Source: Alistipes sp. (GTDB lineage Bacteria; Bacteroidota; Bacteroidia; Bacteroidales; Rikenellaceae). Taken from it: DNA of 6,317 nucleotides. The notes beneath the pieces were generated by a model that worked only from the letters and a program-made list of their open reading frames with translations, was not told the DNA's origin and searched no databases. Each line of letters opens with the position of its first letter. Position 1 is the stretch's first letter. The stretch spans positions 1-6,317 of the forward strand of contig JAFYQY010000086.1 in assembly GCA_017559685.1 (NCBI GenBank). Reading direction: 5' to 3'. Positions 1 to 5,666 of this stretch are shown piece after piece. Made by a program: the position numbers and the translations under genes.

Positions 1-3
1 GGC

Positions 4-18
4 TTGACTTATAGTCAA
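4..18. promoter_or_regulatory. Short perfect inverted repeat upstream of the DHH gene
   Basis: The sequence shows TTGACT, a 3-nt spacer TAT, then AGTCAA, a perfect 6-bp palindrome. It lies about 70 nt before the first start codon. It could be an operator half of a dimeric regulator or the remains of a terminator of an upstream gene outside the window. No T-run follows it, which argues mildly against a terminator. Function is inference only. Confidence 0.25.
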
Positions 19-57
19 AAAGTGACTTTAATGCGTAAATTTTTGATAATTAGTGCT

Positions 58-72
58 AAAGTCTACGACTTT
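58..72. promoter_or_regulatory. Short perfect inverted repeat abutting the promoter box
   Basis: AAAGTC, spacer TAC, GACTTT form a perfect 6-bp inverted repeat ending five bases before the TATCTTTG box. It shares the AGTC/GACT core and 3-nt spacer with the palindrome at 4-18, which is why an operator is possible. Two further T residues follow (73-74), so a weak terminator for an upstream gene is the alternative. No regulator can be named. Confidence 0.25.
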
Positions 73-76
73 TTCG

Positions 77-84
77 TATCTTTG
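77..84 (+). promoter_or_regulatory. Bacteroidetes-type -7 promoter box (TATCTTTG)
   Basis: TATCTTTG matches the TAnnTTTG -7 element used by the primary sigma factor of Bacteroidetes. A TTTG -33 element at the expected spacing (about 19 nt upstream) is not visible; the nearest TTTG is at 42-45, which is too far. The box ends only 5 nt before the ATG at 90, so the predicted transcription start falls at or very near the start codon. This probably drives the DHH gene and the ABC exporter behind it. Confidence 0.6.
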
Positions 85-89
85 CCACG

Positions 90-1115
90 ATGATTATAGA
101 TAAAAATAGAATTGAGGAGTTGCGAAATTTGCTCGCTGAACCTCGCAAAATCGTTATTGTAGGCCACACAAACCCCGATGGCGACGCTATCGGTTCGTCG
201 CTTGCGTTGGCCGAGGCATTGACTGCGCACGGTCATCAGGTGACTTGTGCACTTCCGAATAACTATCCATACTATCTGCGTTGGATACCAAATTCAGAGA
301 ATATTATCATACATCGTAACGACGAGGAGCATCGCACCGAGAAGGCTCTCGACGAGGCTGATGTTATCGTATGCGCCGATATGAATTCGCTCACTCGTGC
401 CGATGCGTTGGGCGAGGCTGTAGCGAAGAATACTACCGCAAAACGAGTGCTTATCGACCATCACCTCTTTCCGGCTGACGGCTTCGATATTATGTTCTCA
501 TATCCCGACCTTTCGAGCACCGCATTTTTGATGTATAATGTTATTGTAGGGCTCTATGGCAAGGAGGCTGTAACTGCGACCGTCGCTACCCAGCTCTATG
601 TCGGCATTATGACCGATACGGGCAATTTCGCATTCTCGGCACTCACACCCGAGTTGTTCGAGGCGGTGGCTGTATTGTCGGCTACGGGTATCGATATTCC
701 GCAAATCTACAACAACGTATATAACTCCTTTACCGAGGGTCGTGCCAAGTTGTTCGGCTACGCCATCAATCGCAAGATGAAGACCTTGCTCGGTGGTCGT
801 GTGGCCTATATGTCGCTAACCGAGGAGGAGATGCGTCGCTTCTGGTTCCAGCAGGGTGACAACGAGGGTTTTGTGAACTACCCGTTGACCATCAAGAAGA
901 TGAAGATGTCGGCGATGTTTACCGCACAGCAGGGCTTTATCCGTGTATCGCTCCGCTCACGAGGAAATGTCGATGTCGACACCTTTGCTCGTCGCTACTT
1001 CAATGGTGGAGGTCACAAGAATGCCGCAGGTGGTAAGTCGTTTGTGTCGATGGATGAGACTATTGCTCACTACATCAAGTCGGTAAACGAGTACCACGAG
1101 GAGGGTTTGGTTTAA
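90..1115 (+). CDS. nrnA: DHH/DHHA1 phosphoesterase, NrnA-like (oligoribonuclease / pAp phosphatase family)
   Basis: This 341-residue cytosolic enzyme has the full set of DHH-superfamily motifs: GHTNPDGDAIGS at 25-36 (metal ligands H26, D30, D32), CADMN at 95-99 (D97), the DHH triad at 123-125, and GIMTDTGNF at 172-180 (D176). The C-terminal DHHA1 substrate-binding domain ends with the glycine-rich GGGHKNAAGG at 306-315. Length and order match NrnA-type proteins, which degrade short RNA oligonucleotides and dephosphorylate 3'-phosphoadenosine 5'-phosphate using Mn2+; a c-di-AMP or pApA phosphodiesterase role of related proteins cannot be excluded. The ATG at 90 is the only sensible start: an in-frame TAA lies at 57-59 and the next Met is residue 98, after motif I. 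There is no Shine-Dalgarno; the promoter box almost touches the start. It ends with tandem in-frame stops TAATAA, 15 nt before the ABC exporter gene, so the two are likely one operon. Confidence 0.93.
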   Translation: MIIDKNRIEELRNLLAEPRKIVIVGHTNPDGDAIGSSLALAEALTAHGHQVTCALPNNYPYYLRWIPNSENIIIHRNDEEHRTEKALDEADVIVCADMNSLTRADALGEAVAKNTTAKRVLIDHHLFPADGFDIMFSYPDLSSTAFLMYNVIVGLYGKEAVTATVATQLYVGIMTDTGNFAFSALTPELFEAVAVLSATGIDIPQIYNNVYNSFTEGRAKLFGYAINRKMKTLLGGRVAYMSLTEEEMRRFWFQQGDNEGFVNYPLTIKKMKMSAMFTAQQGFIRVSLRSRGNVDVDTFARRYFNGGGHKNAAGGKSFVSMDETIAHYIKSVNEYHEEGLV

Positions 1116-1130
1116 TAAAAACAGAATGCT

Positions 1131-2963
1131 ATGTTTAAGACTTATCTGCGATTGCTCGGCTTTGCAAAGCCAATAAGTAGGTACGCTGTGCCATACTTCT
1201 TCTTTACCGCTTTGCACGCCGTGTTCAATACCTTCAACTATGCAATGATTGTCCCAATCTTGAACACGATGTTCGACAAGAACTACGTCTTTGTACCCGT
1301 TACGGAGATGCCTGAGTTGTCGTTCAAGGGCGAGACGTTGCAGCTATGGTTAAACTACGCTTATACGAATATCTTCGGCAATACTTGGGATATCGCCAAT
1401 GTACTTATGTTGTTGGCGGTAGTCTTGATTGTGATGAATCTCTTCTCTAACCTCTTCCGCTATTTGGGCGGTTATACGGTCGAGAAGATGCGTGTGGAGA
1501 CCGTTTTGCGTATGCGTAATGCTATGTTCGATAGCGTTATCGGCAAGGATGTAGGCTACTTTAGCGGTCAGCGCAAGGGCGATATTATGTCTCGTATCAC
1601 ATCCGATGTGGGTGTTGTGCAGTTTTGTGTTACCAACACTCTGCAGGTGTTGTTCCGTGAGCCGTTCCTCATTATCGGTTACATTGTGCTGATGTTGAAT
1701 ATCTCGTGGCAGTTGACTCTCTTTTCGGTGTTGTTCTTGCCTGTGGTTGGCTTCGTTATCGGCAGCATCGTCAAGAAGTTGCGCCACCCTGCAAGCTTGA
1801 GCCAGCAGCGTATGGGCGATATGGTCAGCGTGCTCGACGAGTCGCTCGGCGGTATCAAAATCGTAAAGACATACACAGCAACCGAGTATATCAAGGAGAA
1901 GTTCCACAAATTGAATAAAACCCTCGCAGATACCTTGCTTTGGATGGCTCGTCGTCAGCAGTCGGCTTCGCCAATGAGCGAGTTCTTGGGTATCACAGCT
2001 GTGGCTGTTATCTTGATTTTCGGTGGTACACTCGTTATGAGTGACGCCTTGAGCGCAGCGGGCTTTATCGCATTTATTGCAGCCTTCTCGCAGATTACAC
2101 GACCTGTTCGTGCCTTCATCGACCAGTTTGCGAGCATCAACCAGGGTGTTGCGGCGGGTGAGCGTCTCTTCGAGGTTCTCGACTCGGAGAATGAAATTCA
2201 GGATGCCCCTGATGCGAAGGAGTTCGAGGGCTTGAAGGAGAAGATTGAGTTCCGTGATGTTCACTTCTCGTACGACGATACTCGTGAGATTATCCACGGC
2301 GTGTCGTTCGAGGTGCGCAAGGGTGAGACCGTGGCGTTGGTGGGCCCATCGGGTGGCGGAAAGTCCACTCTCAGCGAGTTGGTTGAGCGCTTCTACGACG
2401 CTAATAGCGGCGATATTCTCTTCGACGGCGTCTCTATTCGTGACTATAAGCAGGAGTCGTTACGAGCATCTATGAGTCTCGTATCGCAGGAGACCGTGCT
2501 CTTCAACGATACTATCAAGAGCAATATCGCACTCGGTAACCTCAATGCTACTGACGAGGAGATTGCCGAGGCTTGTAAGGTGGCGAATGCTCACAACTTT
2601 ATTCTTGAGAGCCCCGAGGGTTACGATACCAATATCGGTGATCGAGGCGCAAAGCTCTCTGGTGGTCAGCGTCAGCGATTGAGCATTGCCCGTGCTGTGC
2701 TCAAAAACCCTGATATCCTTATCCTCGACGAGGCAACCTCAGCACTCGATACCGAGAGCGAGAAACTCGTTCAGGATGCGCTCTATAAGCTTCTCAAGGG
2801 TCGTACATCTATCGTTATTGCCCACCGTCTCTCTACCATTATGAATGCCGACCGCATCTTTGTAATCGACGAGGGTAACATCGTCGAGCAAGGTAAGCAC
2901 GATGAGCTTATCGCCAAAGGAGGGGTTTATGCAAAGTTAGTAGAGCTTCAAAACGTGAAGTAA
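1131..2963 (+). CDS. Half-size ABC exporter, MsbA-like (fused membrane and ATPase domains)
   Basis: This 610-residue inner-membrane transporter would act as a homodimer or heterodimer. The N-terminal exporter-type membrane domain (about 1-330) shows hydrophobic segments near 19-42, 90-115, 166-190, 192-214 and 280-325, with a longish loop (about 43-88) between the first two. The ATPase domain (about 371-610) is complete: A-loop Y381, Walker A GPSGGGKST 405-413 with K411, Q-loop VSQE 451-454, signature LSGGQ 509-513, Walker B ILILDE 529-534 with catalytic E534, D-loop SALD 537-540, and H-loop H565 in IVIAHRLST. Homologues are often annotated as lipid A flippase MsbA, but lipid, drug and peptide exporters share this fold, so the substrate is open. 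It starts 15 nt after the DHH gene with an A-rich leader and no Shine-Dalgarno, and is followed by hairpins in 3016-3275 that probably end the transcript. Confidence 0.93.
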   Translation: MFKTYLRLLGFAKPISRYAVPYFFFTALHAVFNTFNYAMIVPILNTMFDKNYVFVPVTEMPELSFKGETLQLWLNYAYTNIFGNTWDIANVLMLLAVVLIVMNLFSNLFRYLGGYTVEKMRVETVLRMRNAMFDSVIGKDVGYFSGQRKGDIMSRITSDVGVVQFCVTNTLQVLFREPFLIIGYIVLMLNISWQLTLFSVLFLPVVGFVIGSIVKKLRHPASLSQQRMGDMVSVLDESLGGIKIVKTYTATEYIKEKFHKLNKTLADTLLWMARRQQSASPMSEFLGITAVAVILIFGGTLVMSDALSAAGFIAFIAAFSQITRPVRAFIDQFASINQGVAAGERLFEVLDSENEIQDAPDAKEFEGLKEKIEFRDVHFSYDDTREIIHGVSFEVRKGETVALVGPSGGGKSTLSELVERFYDANSGDILFDGVSIRDYKQESLRASMSLVSQETVLFNDTIKSNIALGNLNATDEEIAEACKVANAHNFILESPEGYDTNIGDRGAKLSGGQRQRLSIARAVLKNPDILILDEATSALDTESEKLVQDALYKLLKGRTSIVIAHRLSTIMNADRIFVIDEGNIVEQGKHDELIAKGGVYAKLVELQNVK

Positions 2964-2986
2964 AAAATCGTTCTAAAAATCGTTCT
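2963..2986 (+). repeat. 12-nt tandem direct repeat at the end of the ABC exporter gene
   Basis: AAAAATCGTTCT occurs twice back to back (2963-2974 and 2975-2986). The first base is the last base of the ABC gene's stop codon. Each unit contains AAAATCGT, the reverse complement of the ACGATTTT that ends both copies of the 94-nt repeat downstream. Confidence 0.85.
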
Positions 2987-3004
2987 GATTGGTAAATTTT
3001 GCAC

Positions 3005-3098
3005 CAATCTTCAATAAGCGAGTTCCTCACATAGGCTTACTATGCTGCGGACTCGCTTTTTTGCTTGGCACAAAATTTCCTCAATCATTTACGATTTT
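3005..3098 (+). repeat. 94-nt intergenic direct repeat, copy 1
   Basis: This copy matches 3127-3220 at 91 of 94 positions with no gaps (offset 122 nt). It includes the 8-bp stem AAGCGAGT/ACTCGCTT, a loop with an inner CATAG/CTATG inverted repeat, a T6 run, and the terminal ACGATTTT. The three differences from copy 2 are at 3028, 3034 and 3070, all outside the main stem. It could be one member of a dispersed intergenic repeat family; that cannot be tested within the window. Confidence 0.9.
3016..3062 (+). terminator. Hairpin plus T-run, copy 1 (candidate intrinsic terminator)
   Basis: AAGCGAGT (3016-3023) pairs perfectly with ACTCGCTT (3051-3058), and CC/GG extends the stem past a single bulged T. 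TTTTTT at 3057-3062 follows on the + strand, which suits ending the ABC exporter transcript about 50 nt after its stop. The 27-nt loop is larger than in classical intrinsic terminators but contains its own short stem CATAG/CTATG (3030-3044). Confidence 0.55.
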
Positions 3099-3126
3099 TT
3101 GTGGTGTTGATAGAAGGCTTTTCCTG

Positions 3127-3220
3127 CAATCTTCAATAAGCGAGTTCCTTACATATGCTTACTATGCTGCGGACTCGCTTTTTTGCTTGGCGCAAAATTT
3201 CCTCAATCATTTACGATTTT
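3127..3220 (+). repeat. 94-nt intergenic direct repeat, copy 2
   Basis: This copy matches 3005-3098 at 91 of 94 positions. The main stem, T-run and terminal ACGATTTT are unchanged, while the inner loop stem loses one pair (G3034 becomes T3156). Unlike copy 1, the sequence on its left (3099-3126) does not clearly pair with its right arm, so the long outer palindrome is absent or eroded here. Confidence 0.9.
3138..3184 (+). terminator. Hairpin plus T-run, copy 2 (candidate intrinsic terminator)
   Basis: AAGCGAGT (3138-3145) pairs with ACTCGCTT (3173-3180), with TTTTTT at 3179-3184. It is structurally the same as the hairpin at 3016-3062 and could serve as a second stop for read-through from the ABC exporter operon. 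It is oriented for the + strand; on the minus strand an A-run precedes the stem and no T-run follows. Confidence 0.5.
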
Positions 3221-3249
3221 GGGTGGGATTATGACGGGTAAAATTTATA

Positions 3250-3275
3250 GGTATCGAAAGCGATACCCATTTTTT
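3250..3275 (+). terminator. Compact intrinsic terminator between the convergent operons
   Basis: GGTATCG (3250-3256), a 4-nt AAAG loop, and CGATACC (3261-3267) form a perfect 7-bp hairpin followed by TTTTTT at 3270-3275 on the + strand. It lies 24-41 nt beyond the stop of the minus-strand WYL gene, where the minus sequence after the stem reads TATAAATTTTA. It may therefore terminate both directions, though the T-run favours the + strand. Confidence 0.65.
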
Positions 3276-3290
3276 GTGCTAAAGAATAAG

Positions 3291-4196
3291 TTAAAATTTG
3301 GAACTTAACGCTTCGCTTTTGTTGCGCAGGAAGGCGCTAAAATCGGGCGAATCGATAACCTCGATATCCTCGGCCAATCCCAACACAAAACGACCAATAC
3401 CAGCGTAGTTGCAGACCTTAGTGTCGAGCAACCAATGTCGCTCGTCTATCTGCGTTAAATCTCGCTCGGCGAGAGGGTACTCCTCGGTCAAGAGGTTGTG
3501 TGCCATAACGCCCAATCGCAGTTGCACACGCATCTGCTCGAAACCCGTATTTCGGAAGATGTCGATATGTCCGCACCTATGCTCCGCCTCGTATTGCCAC
3601 TCGCTCTCGAGCAACTCCACCGAGCCGATGCGGGCGGTATTAAATATCTTGGTCTTATTATCTGAGGTGTCGAAACACCAAATCTGCACATAGTTCGTAG
3701 TGAAGGCTATAGGCTCGACCACACGGTCTCGCTTCGAGCCCGTATGCGACGAGGCGTAGGCTCGTAGTACCACCTGGCGATGGAGGTCGATAGCCTCGAT
3801 CAAGTGGTTTACATTCTCGGCATTTTTGCCCTTGACGATACTGTTGGCGAGCGATGTGCAGTTGTAGACCGAGGAGAGCTTACGACGCAGATTCTGCTTG
3901 AGCATATTTGTGTCGTCGAGTGCGCCAATCAGCTGATTTACGATGTGCGCCTCCTCGTCAGTGAAGTGAACGAGCTGGGAGATATCCTTGAAATAGGGAC
4001 TCTCCTTGCCCAAGCGGTAGACTCCGCCCGCCTCTTTGTGCACGACGAAGCCTACCTCTTTGAAGGTGTCAATATAGCGATAGATTGAGCGGTACGACGT
4101 GTCAAGTCGCTCCGCCAACTCCTCCACGGTGTAGCGGTTGCCACTTGCCATCATCTTCATCAGGCGTAGTACTCGTTCAATCTTCGGCTGATCCAT
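3291..4196 (-). CDS. HTH-WYL domain transcriptional regulator (YafY/DeoR-like)
   Basis: This is a 301-residue cytosolic DNA-binding protein. Residues 4-60 form a winged helix-turn-helix (YTVEELAERLDTSYRSIYRY, positions 22-41, is the helix-turn-helix core). Residues about 135-195 fit a WYL domain (start RQVVLRAYASSHTGSKRDRVV..., then EPIAFTTNYVQIWCFD), and about 215-295 a WCX-like C-terminal region. WYL proteins are ligand- or nucleic-acid-responsive regulators. The name-giving W-Y-L triplet appears replaced by V-Q-I at 170-172, so ligand sensing may differ. The ATG at 4196 gives the normal start of the HTH domain; its leader is A/T-rich without Shine-Dalgarno. It begins 12 nt after the stop of the outer-membrane gene, so it is most likely the last gene of that operon and may control it. 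It converges on the ABC exporter operon. The target genes are unknown. Confidence 0.88.
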   Translation of the reverse strand: MDQPKIERVLRLMKMMASGNRYTVEELAERLDTSYRSIYRYIDTFKEVGFVVHKEAGGVYRLGKESPYFKDISQLVHFTDEEAHIVNQLIGALDDTNMLKQNLRRKLSSVYNCTSLANSIVKGKNAENVNHLIEAIDLHRQVVLRAYASSHTGSKRDRVVEPIAFTTNYVQIWCFDTSDNKTKIFNTARIGSVELLESEWQYEAEHRCGHIDIFRNTGFEQMRVQLRLGVMAHNLLTEEYPLAERDLTQIDERHWLLDTKVCNYAGIGRFVLGLAEDIEVIDSPDFSAFLRNKSEALSSKF

Positions 4197-4208
4197 AGAG
4201 ATTCAAAA

Positions 4209-5663
4209 TTAAGCCTTAGTCTCGCTCTGTTTTGCTTGCTCGCTCTGCTGCTTCTTTTCGAGTCGGTTTGCACGACGGCTCTTGCCCTGCATCGACGGCA
4301 TATACTTCGCCTTGCCGAGGTTGAAACCAAGACCTACGTAGACATTAGCCGACGACATATACTGCGGTACAGGCACGTCGTTGAATACTGCGAAGCGAGT
4401 ATCGATAAAGTCTGCACCCAAGAAGATGTTGAATCCAGGAGGGTGGAGGTTTAATGCCCAACCGAGTACGCCGAAGTGATTTCCGTTGAGGAAGGTGTGG
4501 CTGACCGAAGTCGAGAGCCAGCGTCCGATGCGGAAGTTCACCGAAGCGGTAAGCTCTGTGCGAGTGAAGTTCTGGCAGAACTCTGTGTGCGAGAGCAAAC
4601 CTAATGCAATCCAGTTGTTCAACATATTCAACTCGACACCACCATTGAGTGAGCCCGAGAGACGGGTTGTATACTGACCCTCCGATGCTGCCATCTCGGC
4701 CTTATAGTCGGCCTTCAAGTCAGCCTCGCCGGTAGTGAGGTTGAAACCGCTATACTCGAAGCTTGCGTTACCCTTGGCATTGACGGTCGAAGGTGCGTTC
4801 CACTTGATGAAACCGAGGTCGTTTGCACCAATCGAGACCTTGATGTGATCTTCCCAGAAACGGAATTCGAAACCGAGATCTGCACCCAAGCCCCAACTCT
4901 TTACGCCCTTGGCCATACCCATAATATCGGTATTGAGAAGACCATCCATCGTGAGAGGTCCGCCAACGGTGTAGTTTGCGAGCAAGAGTGGACTATTGGC
5001 ACGAATGCCACCCATCAATTCGGCACGAACGCTATTCTCGTTGATGTCGAGATACATCTTATCCATCTTCATCGACGCATCGGCCAAACCTACCAAGCCC
5101 TTTACTCTAAATCCGAAGGTCATAAACTTCTTGATAGGGATAGCAAAGCCCAACGCTGCCTCGACATAGTCTTGGTGCGATATATGGGTGTTACCGAGGT
5201 CGTAGTAGCCGTTCGAGAGGTTCTTCAACGCTGCGAACATATCCTTCGAGAGGGTAATCTCGGTGTTCGAACGCAGGTTGACGCCGAAGCTCCAGAACAT
5301 CTTCTTCGTGTGCGCACCAAAGCCGACAATCGAGTTGTTGAGGTTAATGCTCAACTTGCCCTGGTTGCCCAACTTGCCGAGGAACTCCTCCGACGATACG
5401 CCGCTGTTCAAGAAGGTGTAGATGCCGTCACCCTTCTTGTAGAAGAAGTTATCTACCGAGAAGTAGTTGTTGCTGAAGTTGAGACCTATACCACCAGCCA
5501 TCGGCATCTTGATATATCCACGTGTCGGTGCGAGCGCCGCATTCATATCGGTACGGAAATAGGAGCCCTCCATAAAGTATGCGGTGCGCATCTGTGCCGA
5601 GGTGGTCATTGTGCCACACAATACGGCAATGAGTAGAATTACTATTTTGTTAAAACGCTTCAT
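4209..5663 (-). CDS. Outer-membrane beta-barrel-like protein, DUF5723-type
   Basis: This 484-residue exported protein starts with a type I signal peptide: basic MKR, hydrophobic core 7-18, and probable cleavage after TTSA at A23. The single Cys16 is preceded by Leu, so it is not a lipobox. The mature part is rich in alternating aromatic and polar strands, with early motif EGSYFRTDMN (32-41) followed by LAPTRGY. This resembles the DUF5723 family of Bacteroidetes, which is predicted to form an outer-membrane barrel of unknown function. The last barrel-like strand (VYVGLGFNLG) ends around residue 450, and a 24-residue Lys/Arg/Gln/Glu-rich tail (461-484) follows, likely in the periplasm. An AGGAGGA ribosome-binding site sits 7 nt before the ATG. 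The gene is 3 nt behind the acidic protein gene and 12 nt ahead of the WYL regulator. The family assignment is from memory of the motif, not a search. Confidence 0.8.
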   Translation of the reverse strand: MKRFNKIVILLIAVLCGTMTTSAQMRTAYFMEGSYFRTDMNAALAPTRGYIKMPMAGGIGLNFSNNYFSVDNFFYKKGDGIYTFLNSGVSSEEFLGKLGNQGKLSINLNNSIVGFGAHTKKMFWSFGVNLRSNTEITLSKDMFAALKNLSNGYYDLGNTHISHQDYVEAALGFAIPIKKFMTFGFRVKGLVGLADASMKMDKMYLDINENSVRAELMGGIRANSPLLLANYTVGGPLTMDGLLNTDIMGMAKGVKSWGLGADLGFEFRFWEDHIKVSIGANDLGFIKWNAPSTVNAKGNASFEYSGFNLTTGEADLKADYKAEMAASEGQYTTRLSGSLNGGVELNMLNNWIALGLLSHTEFCQNFTRTELTASVNFRIGRWLSTSVSHTFLNGNHFGVLGWALNLHPPGFNIFLGADFIDTRFAVFNDVPVPQYMSSANVYVGLGFNLGKAKYMPSMQGKSRRANRLEKKQQSEQAKQSETKA

Positions 5664-5666
5664 ATC

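Larger units (their letters stand above)
2976..3098. repeat. Long imperfect palindrome containing repeat copy 1
   Basis: The two sides pair through a series of matched blocks in the same order: AAAATCGT 2976-2983 with ACGATTTT 3091-3098, TGATTG 2986-2991 with CAATCA 3082-3087, AAATTTTG 2994-3001 with CAAAATTT 3071-3078, CCAA 3004-3007 with TTGG 3065-3068, and AAGCGAGT 3016-3023 with ACTCGCTT 3051-3058. An RNA or single-stranded DNA copy could fold as one interrupted hairpin of about 123 nt. Small internal loops separate the blocks. Confidence 0.7.

Noticed and set aside
1350..2297. A 315-codon open frame antisense to the ABC exporter
   Set aside because: It lies opposite the conserved exporter domains, has a His/Gln/Arg-rich low-quality composition, and shows no domain; it is a codon-usage shadow.
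3005..3220. CRISPR-like array
   Set aside because: There are only two units, each 94 nt with an internal hairpin, and a single 28-nt interval; no cas gene is present.
2989..3234. An 81-codon open frame on the + strand inside the intergenic repeats
   Set aside because: It is built from the two 94-nt repeats, which are 122 nt apart and so are read in different frames; the two halves share no protein sequence. It also covers hairpins and T-runs.
5084..5091. TAGGTTTG on the minus strand matching the -7 promoter pattern
   Set aside because: It lies inside the outer-membrane gene, far from any downstream start, and a similar match occurs by chance near 4596; no -33 partner or gene start supports it.
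4845..5636. A 263-codon open frame antisense to the outer-membrane protein gene
   Set aside because: The minus-strand frame has a signal peptide, ribosome-binding site and family-like motifs, whereas this frame has a Val/Arg/Glu-biased composition and no motif.
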